Part shown: in pieces, positions 43,723 to 55,065 of the stretch
Numbering within the stretch: the stretch's first letter is position 1
Layout of the letters: every line of letters begins with the position of its first letter
Assembly (NCBI GenBank): GCA_023376005.1
Contig: CM042141.1
Span: 100,168,448-100,232,447, forward strand
Source: Doryteuthis pealeii
Lineage: Eukaryota > Mollusca > Cephalopoda > Myopsida > Loliginidae
Length of the DNA: 64,000 bases
Direction of reading: 5' to 3'
Made by a program: the position numbers and the translations under genes
The notes under the pieces: generated by a model
The model's database searches: none
Seen by the model: only the letters and a program-made list of their open reading frames with translations
What the model was told of the DNA's origin: nothing

Positions 43723-43850
43723 TAGAGAGAGTGAGTGTGTGTGTTTGTGTGTGTGTGAGAGAGAGAGAGAGAGAGGGGAGAGAAAGAAAGACAGACAGAC
43801 AGATAGACAGGGAGAGACAGGGAGAGACAGGGAGAGAGAAAGATAACGTT
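42950..43850. repeat. Purine-rich microsatellite region
   Basis: Alternating (GA)n, (GACA)n, (TA)n, (GT)n and (CA)n runs. The segment GACAGACAGACAGTTTGTGT recurs (43512 and 43573), so parts are tandemly duplicated. The 363-codon minus-strand frame is low complexity throughout. Confidence 0.9.
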
Positions 43851-44605
43851 ACTTTTTCTTTTTTTAATAGTAATACTGATTCTTCCTCTCCTAGAAATCC
43901 ACTGAGAGAAAAAAAATCAACTTTTTCTTGTTGTGAACTACGCAATAGATTATTTTTGAATGGAAATTGGTTTTGCAGCGAAATATACGGCTTTTGTCCT
44001 GATCGACATTTTCTTCTTTGAACGCAGCAACTTGTCATTTTTGACAGTTCTAAACTAGTAAGTCATGAATTTACAAAAGAACAAACACGACTTTAAACGA
44101 CTAGAGAATAACCCCTGGCAAGTAATTCTACACGCCAGGAAATTCCCTTGACAGTGTCACATGATACAAGAAGGCGCAAAGATACAACTGTTTTATTTAA
44201 GGCCTAATCGATCGCAAATAAACATTCTCGTTGCTTTTCTTTCTATTATGCTCCGAGGGGGAATTGAATTCGTGTAATTAGCTTCCTTATTGCATTTATT
44301 ACTCTAAAATTCATGGAACCACGACTTGAGTGGTTAAAATAGACACGCACGTTTCTATTATATCTTTACTGTTTTTTGTTGTTGTTATTGTTGTGGTGGT
44401 GTCTATATTTTTGATGCTGCTGCAATTGATGATGACGATGATGATGATGATGATATCACATCAATCACCTAACGGTTCAGATTTGAATTCAACAACACCT
44501 GTATTCAAAATCTGTTTCTACGCTAACCGTCGATGGGGTGGCAAGAGGTTTTGTGTTTTAAGGTTTAAGAGGTAGAGGGTAGTTATTCCTTGTTGCGTGT
44601 TTTTA
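43851..44605. other. No recognised element
   Basis: Apart from a short GATGATGATG run (44434-44453), I see no repeat or gene. ORF 44330-44575 shows no known domain. Confidence 0.4.
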
Positions 44606-44866
44606 GGGTTTGCTAGCTCAGTCGGTAGAGCGTTCGGCTAGAAACCACAAGGTTCCTAGTTCGATTCCGGTCCTCGCCAACTCAGCGTATGAGTAGCACA
44701 GGGATCTGTGCGGTAAAGTAAGGAGCTGATGGTAGGTGTGGCGCTCCACCTCAGAAGCTAAAATAATCTCCTTGGTCTAGCGCAAGTGAAAGGGGGATAG
44801 ACTCCCTCGCTGATTGGCTGATACCGACTTTAGGCCGCCCCGTCGACTTTACTTACTTACTACTTA
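44606..44866 (+). mobile_element. SINE E, full length
   Basis: The tRNA-like head is well kept: GCTAGCTCAGTCGGTAGAGC (box A) and GGTTCCTAGTTCGATTCCGG (box B), with GAAACC between. The body matches 9833-10090 and the 3' end is an ACTT repeat. Confidence 0.85.
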
Positions 44867-44879
44867 AACCCCATCTTAT

Positions 44880-45610
44880 TTGGTGGTCGCGCTGAAAATG
44901 AAGGAAATCAAGGAACGAAAAAGAAAGAGACAAAGACAGAAGGTGGTTTTATGACTTAGGCTTTATTCACCGGCCATAGCCACCGCATGGCAAGGGAATA
45001 TCTCCCTGGCCAGTACTAGCGACTAGACACAGTTAAGACCTAAACTAGAATTGCCGAGAGATTATCTTGGGGGTCGGAAGTGGGTCTTTTTTCCGCACAT
45101 GCGCGGAGGGTTCTTCCGGTGAAGGCTCATGGGTGTTTGTCATTTTTCTATTTATTTAATTTTAATTTTATCTTAATTCTCACACGTTTAATAAACGACA
45201 GTACCTATCAATATGTATAACAACTATCCAAACCACCGCTAGAATATTTGTAAGAGTCCTGGAGAGTCCCGCAGTAAGTGATAAAAAGCTAGCAATGAGT
45301 AAAGTTATGATATTATAGGGTATTTGCCTCTCTCATCCCACTTATGAGGGCGTGACACAAGGACATTTTTATGTGGGCTCACCCACAAGCCGAAGTTCAT
45401 GGGTGGTAGGCACAAAATGCGTTGACCCCGTCGGCATCCCCCTCTCAATGTGTGTGTGTGGGGGGCGCCTAAGGCACTGGGCAATAAACCCAGTCCTGCC
45501 CCTTTAAATCAAGGGGACAGGTATTGCCTCGGGATAACCCCCTGGGATAAACGCTGTTAATTCTACTTTGCCGCTCTAGAGGCCGAAGCGCTCTGAAGCA
45601 GGCCCAGCAA
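44880..45610. other. GC-richer unclassified island
   Basis: This stretch differs in composition from its AT-rich surroundings. It contains CGCACATGCGCGGAG (NRF1-like) and TTCTTCCGGTGAAGG (ETS-like) near 45095, and on the minus strand GGTGAATAAAGCC (a polyadenylation signal) near 44970. Self-complementary pieces occur near 45470-45560. It could be a promoter region or an unknown LTR. No open frame of note. Confidence 0.3.
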
Positions 45611-45713
45611 TCACATTATGATAGTATAATATAATCATAAATAGATATTAACTCAAATCATCACATATATAGCAAGCGTTTTGAATTGTGATTATTACCA
45701 TTGTATGAAATGG

Positions 45714-46013
45714 TGTTGGAATATTTGGTGGATATAAGCCGTGCTGCGGTCCACCACTTAAATTTATAGACTAAGCGAGGTCACGTGGTTTAAACCTCAG
45801 CCAATCAACAGCCCGAATACGTGGTTGGTTAACTACTTAATCGGTGATACTGACTGACTTCTATTTTCAATTATTGACAAAGGACATGTAAGACTGAGGA
45901 GCACCAAGGAACAACCAAAGGATTCTTCACTAAGGATCGCGCTCTGCTTAACACAAAGATCTCCGCTGGACAAGCGCTCTTGCTTGAAGCCTAAAGAATG
46001 GCCAATCGTAACA
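45714..46013 (+). mobile_element. Solo LTR, family LTR3
   Basis: It starts TGTTGGAATATTTGGTGG and ends GGCCAATCGTAACA, 300 bp. AATGG at 45709-45713 and 46014-46018 is a perfect 5 bp duplication. It contains TTATAGACTAAGCGAGGTCA, CCAATCAACAGCC and one GGAACAACCAAAGGATTCTT unit. Confidence 0.9.
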
Positions 46014-46018
46014 AATGG

Positions 46019-46083
46019 ATACGACGAGACAAGTTTCAAAATCCTGGACGAGTCTGTTTGCATTTCACATAGCGCTTATGCCA
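46019..46083 (+). mobile_element. SINE1 head fragment
   Basis: AGTTTCAAAATCCTGGACGA and TTTGCATTTCACATAGCGCT are the SINE1 box B region. The LTR3 above is inserted just before it. Confidence 0.65.
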
Positions 46084-46449
46084 GATTTGGGGTAATACAT
46101 AAACACCTAAATATACAAACCAAGCAGTCGTGGCTAATTTGAAACGCACACTTCTTTCCATGCTTAACATATACCTCCCAACTGAAGTGCTCATTTTTCA
46201 GGCATTCTAAAAGCAGATATATAAAGGTCAGTTGAAGACACTTGGATAATAGACTATAATTTTCATTCAACAAAATAGACATGCTACATTCTCCGTCGTT
46301 TCTCTTATAGCACATTAACTGAAAAACTTAAAAACTTTTAAAACTTAAAAAAAAACTTTCTAAAAAAAAAACTTTCTGCTAACGGTGATCTAAGGTTAAA
46401 ACTAGTTGAGAACAATCAATAAATACAATTGTCTTATGTTTGTTCATCT

Positions 46450-46451
<2 letters not shown>

Positions 46452-46540
<89 letters not shown>

Positions 46541-46573
46541 CATATATCATATATATATATACGCATATATATA

Positions 46574-46628
<55 letters not shown>
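46452..46628. repeat. (TA)n microsatellite
   Basis: About 175 bp of TA with a few interruptions near 46532-46575. Tyr-Ile frames here are artefacts. Confidence 0.95.
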
Positions 46629-46632
<4 letters not shown>

Positions 46633-46869
46633 CAACTTATCTTTATGTTGTTGTGATGTTGCGGTATTCTCTCTCTTTGATGCTCCAACCATTTTATATC
46701 TTCTGATGCAATGAGTTTTTCTCTTGCGGCCACCGACCTTCTTTTTTGATGATAATTTCTTATCATTTTTGAGGAAAACATCAATTGAATGAATCAATTG
46801 AATGAATGTTGGCGATTCAATTTATCTGCATTATCGCCAAGTGACAGCCCGTAATCAATGTATGTCAAA

Positions 46870-47130
46870 ATTTGAACTTTTTCAAACCCAGACGAACCAT
46901 TAACAAAGGACTAATTGCAAATTAGAATATCAAACCACGGAATAGAAAATTATAAGAAATTTTCTTATTTTTTTTGGTAATTCTGAAAATTTTCCTTTTT
47001 AAAATATAACGTTTCACTATAATTAAGGGAACTTTGACAACGAAAATAATCACTTCCTATGTGTGTCTAAGTCATTTAAGTTTCATTACATTTATTGCAA
47101 TAAAAAATGTTCATTTTTGTTTTCACTGTC
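46870..47130. repeat. ~250 bp repeat, first copy
   Basis: It shares with 47770-48015 the blocks AATTGCAAATTAGAATATCA, TAATCACTTCCTATGTGTG and an AATAAAAAATG end. The second copy is preceded by a hAT-like terminus, so both may belong to one non-autonomous hAT family. Confidence 0.6.
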
Positions 47131-47180
47131 TGCATTTTTAAACTTTTTTCCCCAATTCTGGTGCTTCATAAAAGTCATTG

Positions 47181-47455
47181 AGGCGCTGGTTGTTGTCATA
47201 GGAAATGGACAAGAATGACACCTGAGTTAGAAGCTGGACGAAACTGTTTGCATTTTACATAGAACTAATCCCCTTTGAAAAGTTATGCATCCAAATATTC
47301 TCCCTCCAGCTACGAGTAAATAGTTTCACAGACTAGGGTCTTTAACCTTGGTTAGGCAACTAGTCTTGGAGAAGGAAAACTGAATTCAAAACTGTTAAAA
47401 CTCTGATTAAAAATTGACCTTGAGTCACATCCTGCAGAAGGGTTGGATAAATACA
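47181..47455 (+). mobile_element. SINE1 copy
   Basis: A sense copy with diverged head (GGCGCTGGTTGTTGTCATAG), body CTCCCTCCAGCTACGAG and end GGGTTGGATAAATACATA. It lies between the two 250 bp repeats. Confidence 0.75.
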
Positions 47456-47731
47456 TATATTTTTTTTACCTAATAAATATGGTTAAAGTTATTGTTGATG
47501 AAATATTATTTTTATGTTGAGATGATATAAAGTTCATGTATAATTTCTTATCAAAAACTATTCCAGATATTAATTTTCATTTTAAATATGTTTATATTCT
47601 TTTCTTACAGTTGAAATTCATGAATAGCAGTAAATGAATGCTACAGATGTTTATGAATTGATAAAGGAATAACTCGATGATAAAATTCAGCTTTAAATTC
47701 TTGATATACAATTGCATTGGCTCAAGTGTGT

Positions 47732-48015
47732 ATCAGTGGTCCCCAACCTGTGGCACTTTACGCAACTATGCCAAACATTGACCCTTTTTCAAACCGGACA
47801 ATTGCTAAACAGCAAAGGAATAATTACAAATTAGAATATCAAACCAAGGAATGGAAAATTCTTCGAAATTTCTTTTTTTTTTGTATTTCTGAGAATTTTC
47901 TTACTTTTCGCTACAACAATAATCGAGAAAAATAATCACTTCCTATGTGTACCTAAGCCATTGAAGCTTTATTTAAATTAGTCCCAATAATAAAAAATGG
48001 TTCAATTTTTTTCAT
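47732..48015. mobile_element. Possible hAT-type non-autonomous element
   Basis: CAGTGGTCCCCAACCTGTGG at 47732 resembles the terminal inverted repeat of hAT transposons (CAGTGGT..CCAACCT). The following 250 bp repeat the sequence at 46870. The opposite terminus and an 8 bp duplication were not found, so the call is tentative. Confidence 0.4.
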
Positions 48016-48071
48016 TTACAGTTTTTTGTTGTTGTCCAATACTGTTATATACATAAAATAAATATTCTGAC

Positions 48072-48165
<94 letters not shown>

Positions 48166-48393
48166 ATTTACCAACTCCTCTCTACGTGAAGGATGTCACA
48201 CAAGTCAGTTTTTTAAGCGGAGTTTAACAGGTTTGAAGCCATGGTTAAAGAGCCCAGTCTGTCCTATTATTTACCCATAGCTGAAGGGAGAGTAGCTTAA
48301 TGCATATATTTCCCAAGGGTTTTATCAATATGTGAAATGCACACAGCCTCATCGAGGATTTGAATTCGGTCGACGAATCTATTTTCTACGACC
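48166..48393 (-). mobile_element. SINE1 copy after (TA)n-(TG)n
   Basis: ACCAACTCCTCTCTACGTGA at the microsatellite edge (48078-48165), the body, and antisense box B GAGGATTTGAATTCGG. Confidence 0.8.
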
Positions 48394-48603
48394 CAACACC
48401 ATTATTTCACACAGTTCCTTGTCTGTCTGTATATATGTTTGTTTGTACAACGACCGAGTGCACGTTCTTTTATAAAGAAACAGCGATGGGGACTAGGAAT
48501 GACCAAATTTCAATAAAATCCACCCCTCATTTTTCTCTGAGGGGGTCTTCAAAACATTTTATCCTTCATTGACCATAAGAAAAGATAAACGAAAATATAA
48601 TAA

Positions 48604-49193
48604 GGTTTTGGTTTGGTTTGTTTTGTTTTACGGCATATCAACCTCAGTGGGTTATTTAATGCCGACAAAGTTTTGAAATAAATTCATTCTTAATGGATAC
48701 TCAATTTTTTTATAAACACATCTTTCTATTTAACCAATAGATGGGACCCTAATAGGTACTACCACTCCGAGTCAGAGTGGAGCAGGAAGCAATGGTGATA
48801 AAGTGGCGATCCACATTCCCCAGACCTCCAAAACTGGGACCTCATCATCAGATGGAGTTTAACGTCATTCCAAGGACATGAAGACCATCAGCCACCGCCT
48901 TCTAGCACATATATGATAAAAAGGATTGAGGCTTGCCATAAGGGCAATAGGGTTGAGGCAATCATATAGGTGCTAAGGCTTGACCAGCCGATTGATCGGA
49001 GGGAGCCTCTCCGACCGCCCGTCTAGCCTAAGTAAGGTTCTAAGTGGAGTGTTGCATGTCATGAACTGCTCAGCTACCTAGGTTCCATCCTTAAGCACCA
49101 TGGGTTGCCACCCACGATCAAAAGGTGGTCCCATTGATGGAATATTATCCCCTGCAGAGGTGCAGTCGGTGTATTCTAACGCCCCAGCCAACA
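48604..49193 (-). mobile_element. Family A copy, full length
   Basis: From GGTTTGGTTTGTTTTGTTTT and ACGGCATATCAACC (3' end) to GTGTATTCTAACGCCCCAGC (5' end), 590 bp, with all family landmarks. It is close in sequence to the copy at 403-1004. Confidence 0.88.
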
Positions 49194-49488
49194 AGGTGAA
49201 AATATAATAAGGGTATAAACCAATGATATATTAAAAGATTAATTAAAAAAATGATTAAAAATAAAACAAATTAACAAAGTATAAAACATAATAAAAAGCA
49301 AATGAAAGAAAAATACAAACAATAATAATAAAATAAACAACTTAAAAAGAAAAGAATAAAGAAAAAGAATAAAAGATAAAAACAAATATGTAGAAAAAGA
49401 ATTTTTATTAATCTATATATAAATATAGATAAGAGATTTATCTTTATCATTTTTATCTTCCTCGTTAACACCCGATAGTTACACTAAT

Positions 49489-49840
<352 letters not shown>

Positions 49841-49843
<3 letters not shown>

Positions 49844-50689
49844 TTGTTAAATGTGTACAGGAAATAAGCGTTAGAGTAAAGTAATTATTCTTGATACATA
49901 CTAATAGAATGAAAATGGTACTGATTTGAACTGATTATATCTGACAGAAGGCTTACAGCACTCATTGCAAAGTCTACAGTTTAAACTCAGACTACGTTTA
50001 TATCAATCTTATAGCAACGATTATTTGTATTATTTATAATAAATTCTGTCTGACAGATCAACTAGTTTATCTTATATATTCATCTTGGTTAAAAGCACTT
50101 GCTGAAGAGGGAATTCTTTGAAAAAAGTAAACACAGATAATGCCATATCGTTTATAGAGAATACTGGCTCTGTATCCGTAATTATGAAGTTCAATATTCT
50201 ACCTAATTTGAAAAAATCTTTACTAGAAAAAACGCCCTCTGGGTGGTGTAAAAATTTATTTTTTGAAAGATATTGCCTAAGTGGAAGTTAAAAATTCAAT
50301 TTGAGAGTGTTTTTATCATAAGTAAAATCATCAAATTTATTAAAGGAGTAAAAAAACAAAACAAACACCCCCCCCCCGCAAAAAAAATCAATTTAAAATG
50401 AAACTTAGTTCTATCTCTATCACGCCTCCAATATAAATAGGTCTATCTTTCCCAAGGCGTCGCAGCTGTGTTTTGTTGCGTGTAGTTTAACTCTTCCGAA
50501 TAATGAAGACTCTGACGAATACCAAGGGTAAAATACAGGTTTTATTAATTACACGAAAGTGTAAAAAGTTTAACAAAAATAAGCATGAGATAAACACAGG
50601 AAACAACAACAATAGCAAATTAACTCTTTAAATGCTAACAATCAATGAAATAATGTTGTACTCATCTTTATTTCATATCTAAAATGCTT
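49841..50689. other. No recognised element
   Basis: AT-rich, with a short C run at 50370. No repeat family or gene was recognised. Confidence 0.4.
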
Positions 50690-51125
50690 CGGCCAATGTG
50701 TCCTCCGGCCTTTTTTTGGCGCTTCTTTTCGAACTCGAGAGCCTTCATGTGGAATCAGGAGCTAAGTATTCTAAGTTAAGTATTCTGTATCATTTCCCCT
50801 ATAGACAGGATTGAACCTGCAACCTCCAGATTGTCATAGAAAACTGTATTAACTCAATACCTATATCTGTTACGCCATGTGTCTTACTTTTCAGTGTTTA
50901 ACACTTGTACCAGTCATGTTTAACGGAATGAGAACAATATATCCTAAGATATTAAATAAAGAGTGAAATTCGAAGTTTCGTGAAGGCTTCCGATTCCGAC
51001 GTGAAGGCTCCCGAGTTCGATAAGCTGTTTTGAGAACTCAACAAGACACGCCTGAAGAAAGCCGAATAACACATCGGTCGAAACATTGTGTATATAACAA
51101 TAAAAATGAGGACAAGAGTTCTAAA
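50660..51125. mobile_element. Head-to-head pair of SINE H copies
   Basis: The minus copy (50660-50885) includes a tRNA-like head (minus strand CATGGCGTAACAGATATAGG and GTTGCAGGTTCAATCC) and the motif GGCCGG...CATTGGCCGAAGC. The plus copy (50886-51125) lacks the head and has GCCTGAAGA-AAGCCGA...TCGGTC-GAAACA at 51053-51086. Confidence 0.72.
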
Positions 51126-51264
51126 AATCTGAACAATACAAAGTTTGAATATCTGTCTAAAGGTAGATAAACCATTTAGCTTGAATCTGAGTTCTGATTT
51201 TAGAAAAGTCGCATTTGAATGAAATAAAAACAAACAAACAAACAAACATTTTTTCTATACTAAA

Positions 51265-51564
51265 TGTTGGCGTTTTGGTATATAAGGCATGTGGTAAATG
51301 CTCACTTCTACTTTTAGACTCACCGATAACATGTGACCAACTTATTGGCCAATCACTGGCAGTACTCTGCTGCTGATATTGTTATTTATACTGGCTGTTC
51401 TGGTCATACCTAACATAACTACTTGGATCTTCGTGGACGATGGAACATAGGATTATAACTCAGGACTTATTCACTTACCAAAGGATTCTATAACTCAGGA
51501 CTTACTTACTTATTTACTTTAAGTTCTTTACAACTGGCCGAGGATGGCGGCCAGATACTTAACA
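51265..51564 (+). mobile_element. Solo LTR, LTR3-related
   Basis: It starts TGTTGGCGTTTTGGTATATA and ends GGCCAGATACTTAACA, 300 bp, with a perfect 5 bp duplication CTAAA (51260-51264 and 51565-51569). It shares the outer parts with LTR3 (TTTTAGACTCACCG, TTATTGGCCAATCACTGG) but has its own ACTCAGGACTTA tandem units and GAGGATGGCGGCCAG. Confidence 0.87.
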
Positions 51565-51749
51565 CTAAAAAAGAAAGGAAAAACAAAATGGTCAAAATCT
51601 ATTTTCAGCATCAGTCTGTCGTGTTATTCAAATATAGTTGGTCTGGTGGTGTGTTTATGCGAATTTTCAATTTTAAAATTGTGTCAAGACTTTATGAACA
51701 CCCTGTATATACTTATCATATACATATGGAGGGTTCGTTATATTATGGT

Positions 51750-51925
51750 TATCGTTCACCCCTGGGAAAGATATGAATCCATTTATTCACCTTCTATGGT
51801 TAAATAGCAGTGCAGACTAGTTCTTTAATCTTGTTATGGACACCAGTCTAGGAGAAGGAACACTCTGAATTCAAATCTATTAAAAAATAGACCATGTGGC
51901 ACTCCCTTTATTGTACGGTGGAGTC
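51750..51925 (+). mobile_element. SINE1 body fragment
   Basis: CCCTGGGAAAGATATGAATC, CACCAGTCTAGGAGAAGGAA and TGGAGTCGCGTAGAAA match the SINE1 body and end. Confidence 0.65.
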
Positions 51926-52344
51926 GCGTAGAAACATGCATATATAAATATATCTACATATATACAGGATGATTAAAAATTTGACACCTTTATGGGAGTA
52001 CCTTTATGATATAATTTCAAACAGTTTCCACATTCTTAGAATCTTTGACGGGATATTAAAAATGTTAATATTTCTATAGGAGTATCTTTATTAGAAATAC
52101 AGAACTGATATTACGGAGACAACCTGGAGAAGATTCAAATAAGGTGTTGAAAGGATGGTGAACAGGTAGAGATTTTAGAATCATGATATTGGAAAAGGAT
52201 TCCCGTAGAAATGTAAATATCTTTTAAACAATCTATATTTTTAAATACCGCGAGAACATACTTTTAACTCTAATCATATGTTGCGCCGTAACAGCAGGAC
52301 GATGACTGTATACCAATACAATGACCTACATACGGGGAAAGACA

Positions 52345-52985
52345 ATCCCAACACAAAAGAGTATCCTGAGTATGACACTAACTCGAATCTGGGAAGATCT
52401 AGAATAGAGAATGAAGTACTCCTTCATTGTCATTACTCCCAGGTCCACCCTAACTCGAAATACATAAAATAGAAACTGTTTGTAAATTATTCGCATTCGA
52501 TAGTAATACTTGATATTATATAACATAATTGTAAATTATTTGGATTAAGAAAATTATTTGAAGCTATAGTTGTTTACACAATTTACTAAGGCATTACTTA
52601 AAACTATAATTGTTTACTAAGTATTATTATTATTATTAGTTACTTGAAACTATAATTGTTTACTAAGGATTATTATCAATTACTTGAAACCATGTAACTG
52701 TATGCAAACACATAACTATTAGTAAATAGAAATAATACATTGAACCATACAATTATTAGTATTAGATAGGAATACTTGATATCATATAACTTAACTCTTA
52801 AGAAACAACAACAAAAATGTGAATAGAAACGTACAATGAATGATATTCTCTTGATGATGTGATGATGATGATGATGATATTGCAACTAAGTATAAAGTAT
52901 TTTTCTATGTCTTATCTATATTTATATTTAGAAATATATATAATCTCCTTTAATACAAAGAATGATTGACATGCCGTGAACCAGA
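52345..52985 (+). mobile_element. Family A' copy with minisatellite
   Basis: TGTCATTACTCCCAGGTCCA marks the family. 52500-52800 holds five to six units of the type ATTACTTGAAACCATGTAAC. It ends near GACATGCCGTGAACC after an ATG-type repeat (52855-52878). Confidence 0.68.
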
Positions 52986-53025
52986 GAGCCACCTCGCTTG
53001 TTTTGCAAAGTATAGTCAGTATAGT

Positions 53026-53557
53026 TGTTACATAATTCATAAGTAGCTTATGATCTATGTACGTACCTGTAGTAAGATATTTGAATAAAGTTCATTAGAG
53101 TCAGAAGAACGTGATTTCAGTGGAAAGTTACGATGGCCGATGATTGACAACCGGTGACATTCCGCTGACCTTCCCTTAGAAAGCACGCGAATAGGCGTGA
53201 GATAGTTTTAGGTCAGATGCAAGCCGGCACCCTACGAGAGAAAATGTCTCTCAGTGTTGGCAACTCACCCCGCGGCGGGATCATTGGCTGGGTTGTTGAA
53301 ATAAAGCTTTATCAGAAAACAACCAAGTCTTGTTAATTGATTAATTCAAACAAGAAATGACCAGCCCAACACGGAAAAAAGAAGAACCAACCCTTAACAG
53401 AAAGCCCTGAAGAGAAGTCAGCCTGAAGAAGATGGCGGCCGAGTTAGATGAAATCAGAAGGTATTAACAAGTAAGAACCGTCATCCATCATCCCATCTCT
53501 AATCTGTCTGTCTGTCTGTCTGTCTATTATATACACCCGAGTAAAGGGTATATAACA
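53026..53557 (+). mobile_element. Solo LTR, family LTR1
   Basis: The 532 bp copy starts TGTTACATAATTCATAAGTA and ends AAGGGTATATAACA. TAGT at 53022-53025 and 53558-53561 is a 4 bp duplication, the size made by some Gypsy-type integrases. It contains GAAATAAAGC (polyadenylation signal) near 53300 and AAGAAGATGGCGGCCGAG at 53428. No internal region is present. Confidence 0.9.
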
Positions 53558-53634
53558 TAGTAAGTTCAATGACGATAACCATTACAGTTTTCGCTTCAAT
53601 CAGAAAGAAATATTTCAAAGCAAATAATATGAGG

Positions 53635-54201
53635 TGTTACATAATTCGTGGGTAGCCTACGAATTATGTTTGTTAGTGTAGTTAGATTTTGGATTTAAAT
53701 TCGTTGAAGATTCAAAATCGGCGAGGGGTTAGGACCTTTACTTGAACCCTCGGTTTCCGCCAATGGGAGAGCGTGAGAGTGGAAGGTAAGTTTAGTTAGT
53801 TCAGATTCTGGCCGTTAGCTGAAGGAAGCAGATGTTAGGATCGTTTGCTCCAAAAGATGCCAGCTTCTCACCATGTAGTTAGAAACCCTTTTGGGCTGTG
53901 GGTTTTTAATAAAGAATAAGAAAAAATATCAAGTCTCGCTTAATTATTCCAACAAAGAAATGAGTAGACAACCAATCCGCCCAGAGGAAGATGGCAGCGA
54001 CGGAGAAGAACAAGTAAGAGCCCATCTCCTAAAAAAGTTACAATATATTTTGGTAACGTGAGGCACAATTCGTGGGCCAAAAGTTACGCAATATTTTGGT
54101 AACGTAAGGCACAATTCGTGGGCCAAAGTTACGCAATATTTTGGTAACGTGGGGCACAATTATCTCAATTATATACCCAGCAGATAAACGGGTATATAAC
54201 A
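53635..54201 (+). mobile_element. Solo LTR, family LTR2
   Basis: It starts TGTTACATAATTCGTGGGTA and ends CGGGTATATAACA, 567 bp, with 4 bp duplication GAGG (53631-53634 and 54202-54205). Its ends match LTR1 but its middle is different. It has TTAATAAAGAATAAG, GAGGAAGATGGCAGCGACGG and, near the 3' side (54040-54165), almost three copies of a 46 bp subrepeat. Confidence 0.9.
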
Positions 54202-54205
54202 GAGG

Positions 54206-54890
54206 TATTTGTTTGAGAATACTAGCATGGATGACATCTTATCCTTCTTGATGGAAATAAAAATATATCGAAAATTATAAATAAGATATAAAATACATCC
54301 ACGAAATACATCTACAAAACTATACTTATAATGGAGACTTGAGTACCAACTTTTATCTCACACATCTAACAGTTTTTTTGGCATTAGATAACCCACAGGG
54401 TTATTATACCATTGAAAAACCAAACCAAACCAAATGAAGTTAATGAAAATTATTCACACCAATTTGAAGATATTGCGAATTGAAACATAGAAAGTTTTTA
54501 TCAAAATGACTTGTTTCGGCATAATATAACCCGAAAAGGGTTTGTATACCGTAAAACAAATAAACCAGACAAAACCAAACCGATAACCATTACTCTACGA
54601 GGTCATATCTCTAGGCTAAATAAATCTATTTTAAAAATTATTAGTATTGGATATTAACGCTGAATCTGTAGAATAGGAAAATTTTGATTTTTACAACCAT
54701 CTGATATTGGATTGTTACTGTAGATAGAAATATCCATGTTCCTTTCGTAGATTTGCCATCAGAAATTTGATTATGACAATTGCTTTAAGCCTAACGTAAT
54801 TCCAAACCGGCGAATTGAAAATGTAATCTCGGTGAATGAACATGGCTATCCAGACTTTACAGAATTTACTAAGCTTTTGCTTAGTCTGCT
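54206..54890. other. Unassigned sequence with two isolated tails
   Basis: 54375-54433 (AGATAACCCACAGGG, then AAACC repeats) and 54512-54568 (TTCGGCATAATATAACCCG, then TACCGTAAAAC) are copies of the shared 3' stem-loop tail alone. The rest is not recognised. Confidence 0.6.
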
Positions 54891-54960
54891 ATACAAACCT
54901 CACGTTGCTTACGGTAGATACTGTTCTTAAGTGATCACTCATATAATGGGCGTCCAGACA
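54890..54960 (-). mobile_element. 5S-derived SINE fragment
   Basis: CACGTTGCTTACGGTAGATA and AAGTGATCACTCATATAATG match the start of the antisense 5S-SINE at 25278. It lies about 100 bp before the satellite array. Confidence 0.55.
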
Positions 54961-55065
54961 TGAAGATAATTCCTGTTACCACACATTTGAAAAATTGACG
55001 GCCGATAGCACAGATAGGGGGGAAAGCATTAAGCGAATCAATAATATCTGAATAGGAATAAGTTT

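Noticed and set aside
42947..44038. 363-codon minus-strand open frame
   Set aside because: It is translation of GA, GACA, TA and GT microsatellites (Ser-Leu, His-Thr and Tyr-Ile runs) with no complex sequence of its own.
44606..44680. Possible functional tRNA gene
   Set aside because: Boxes A and B are good, but the acceptor and anticodon arms do not fold properly and the same sequence with a long body occurs at 9833, so it is a SINE head.
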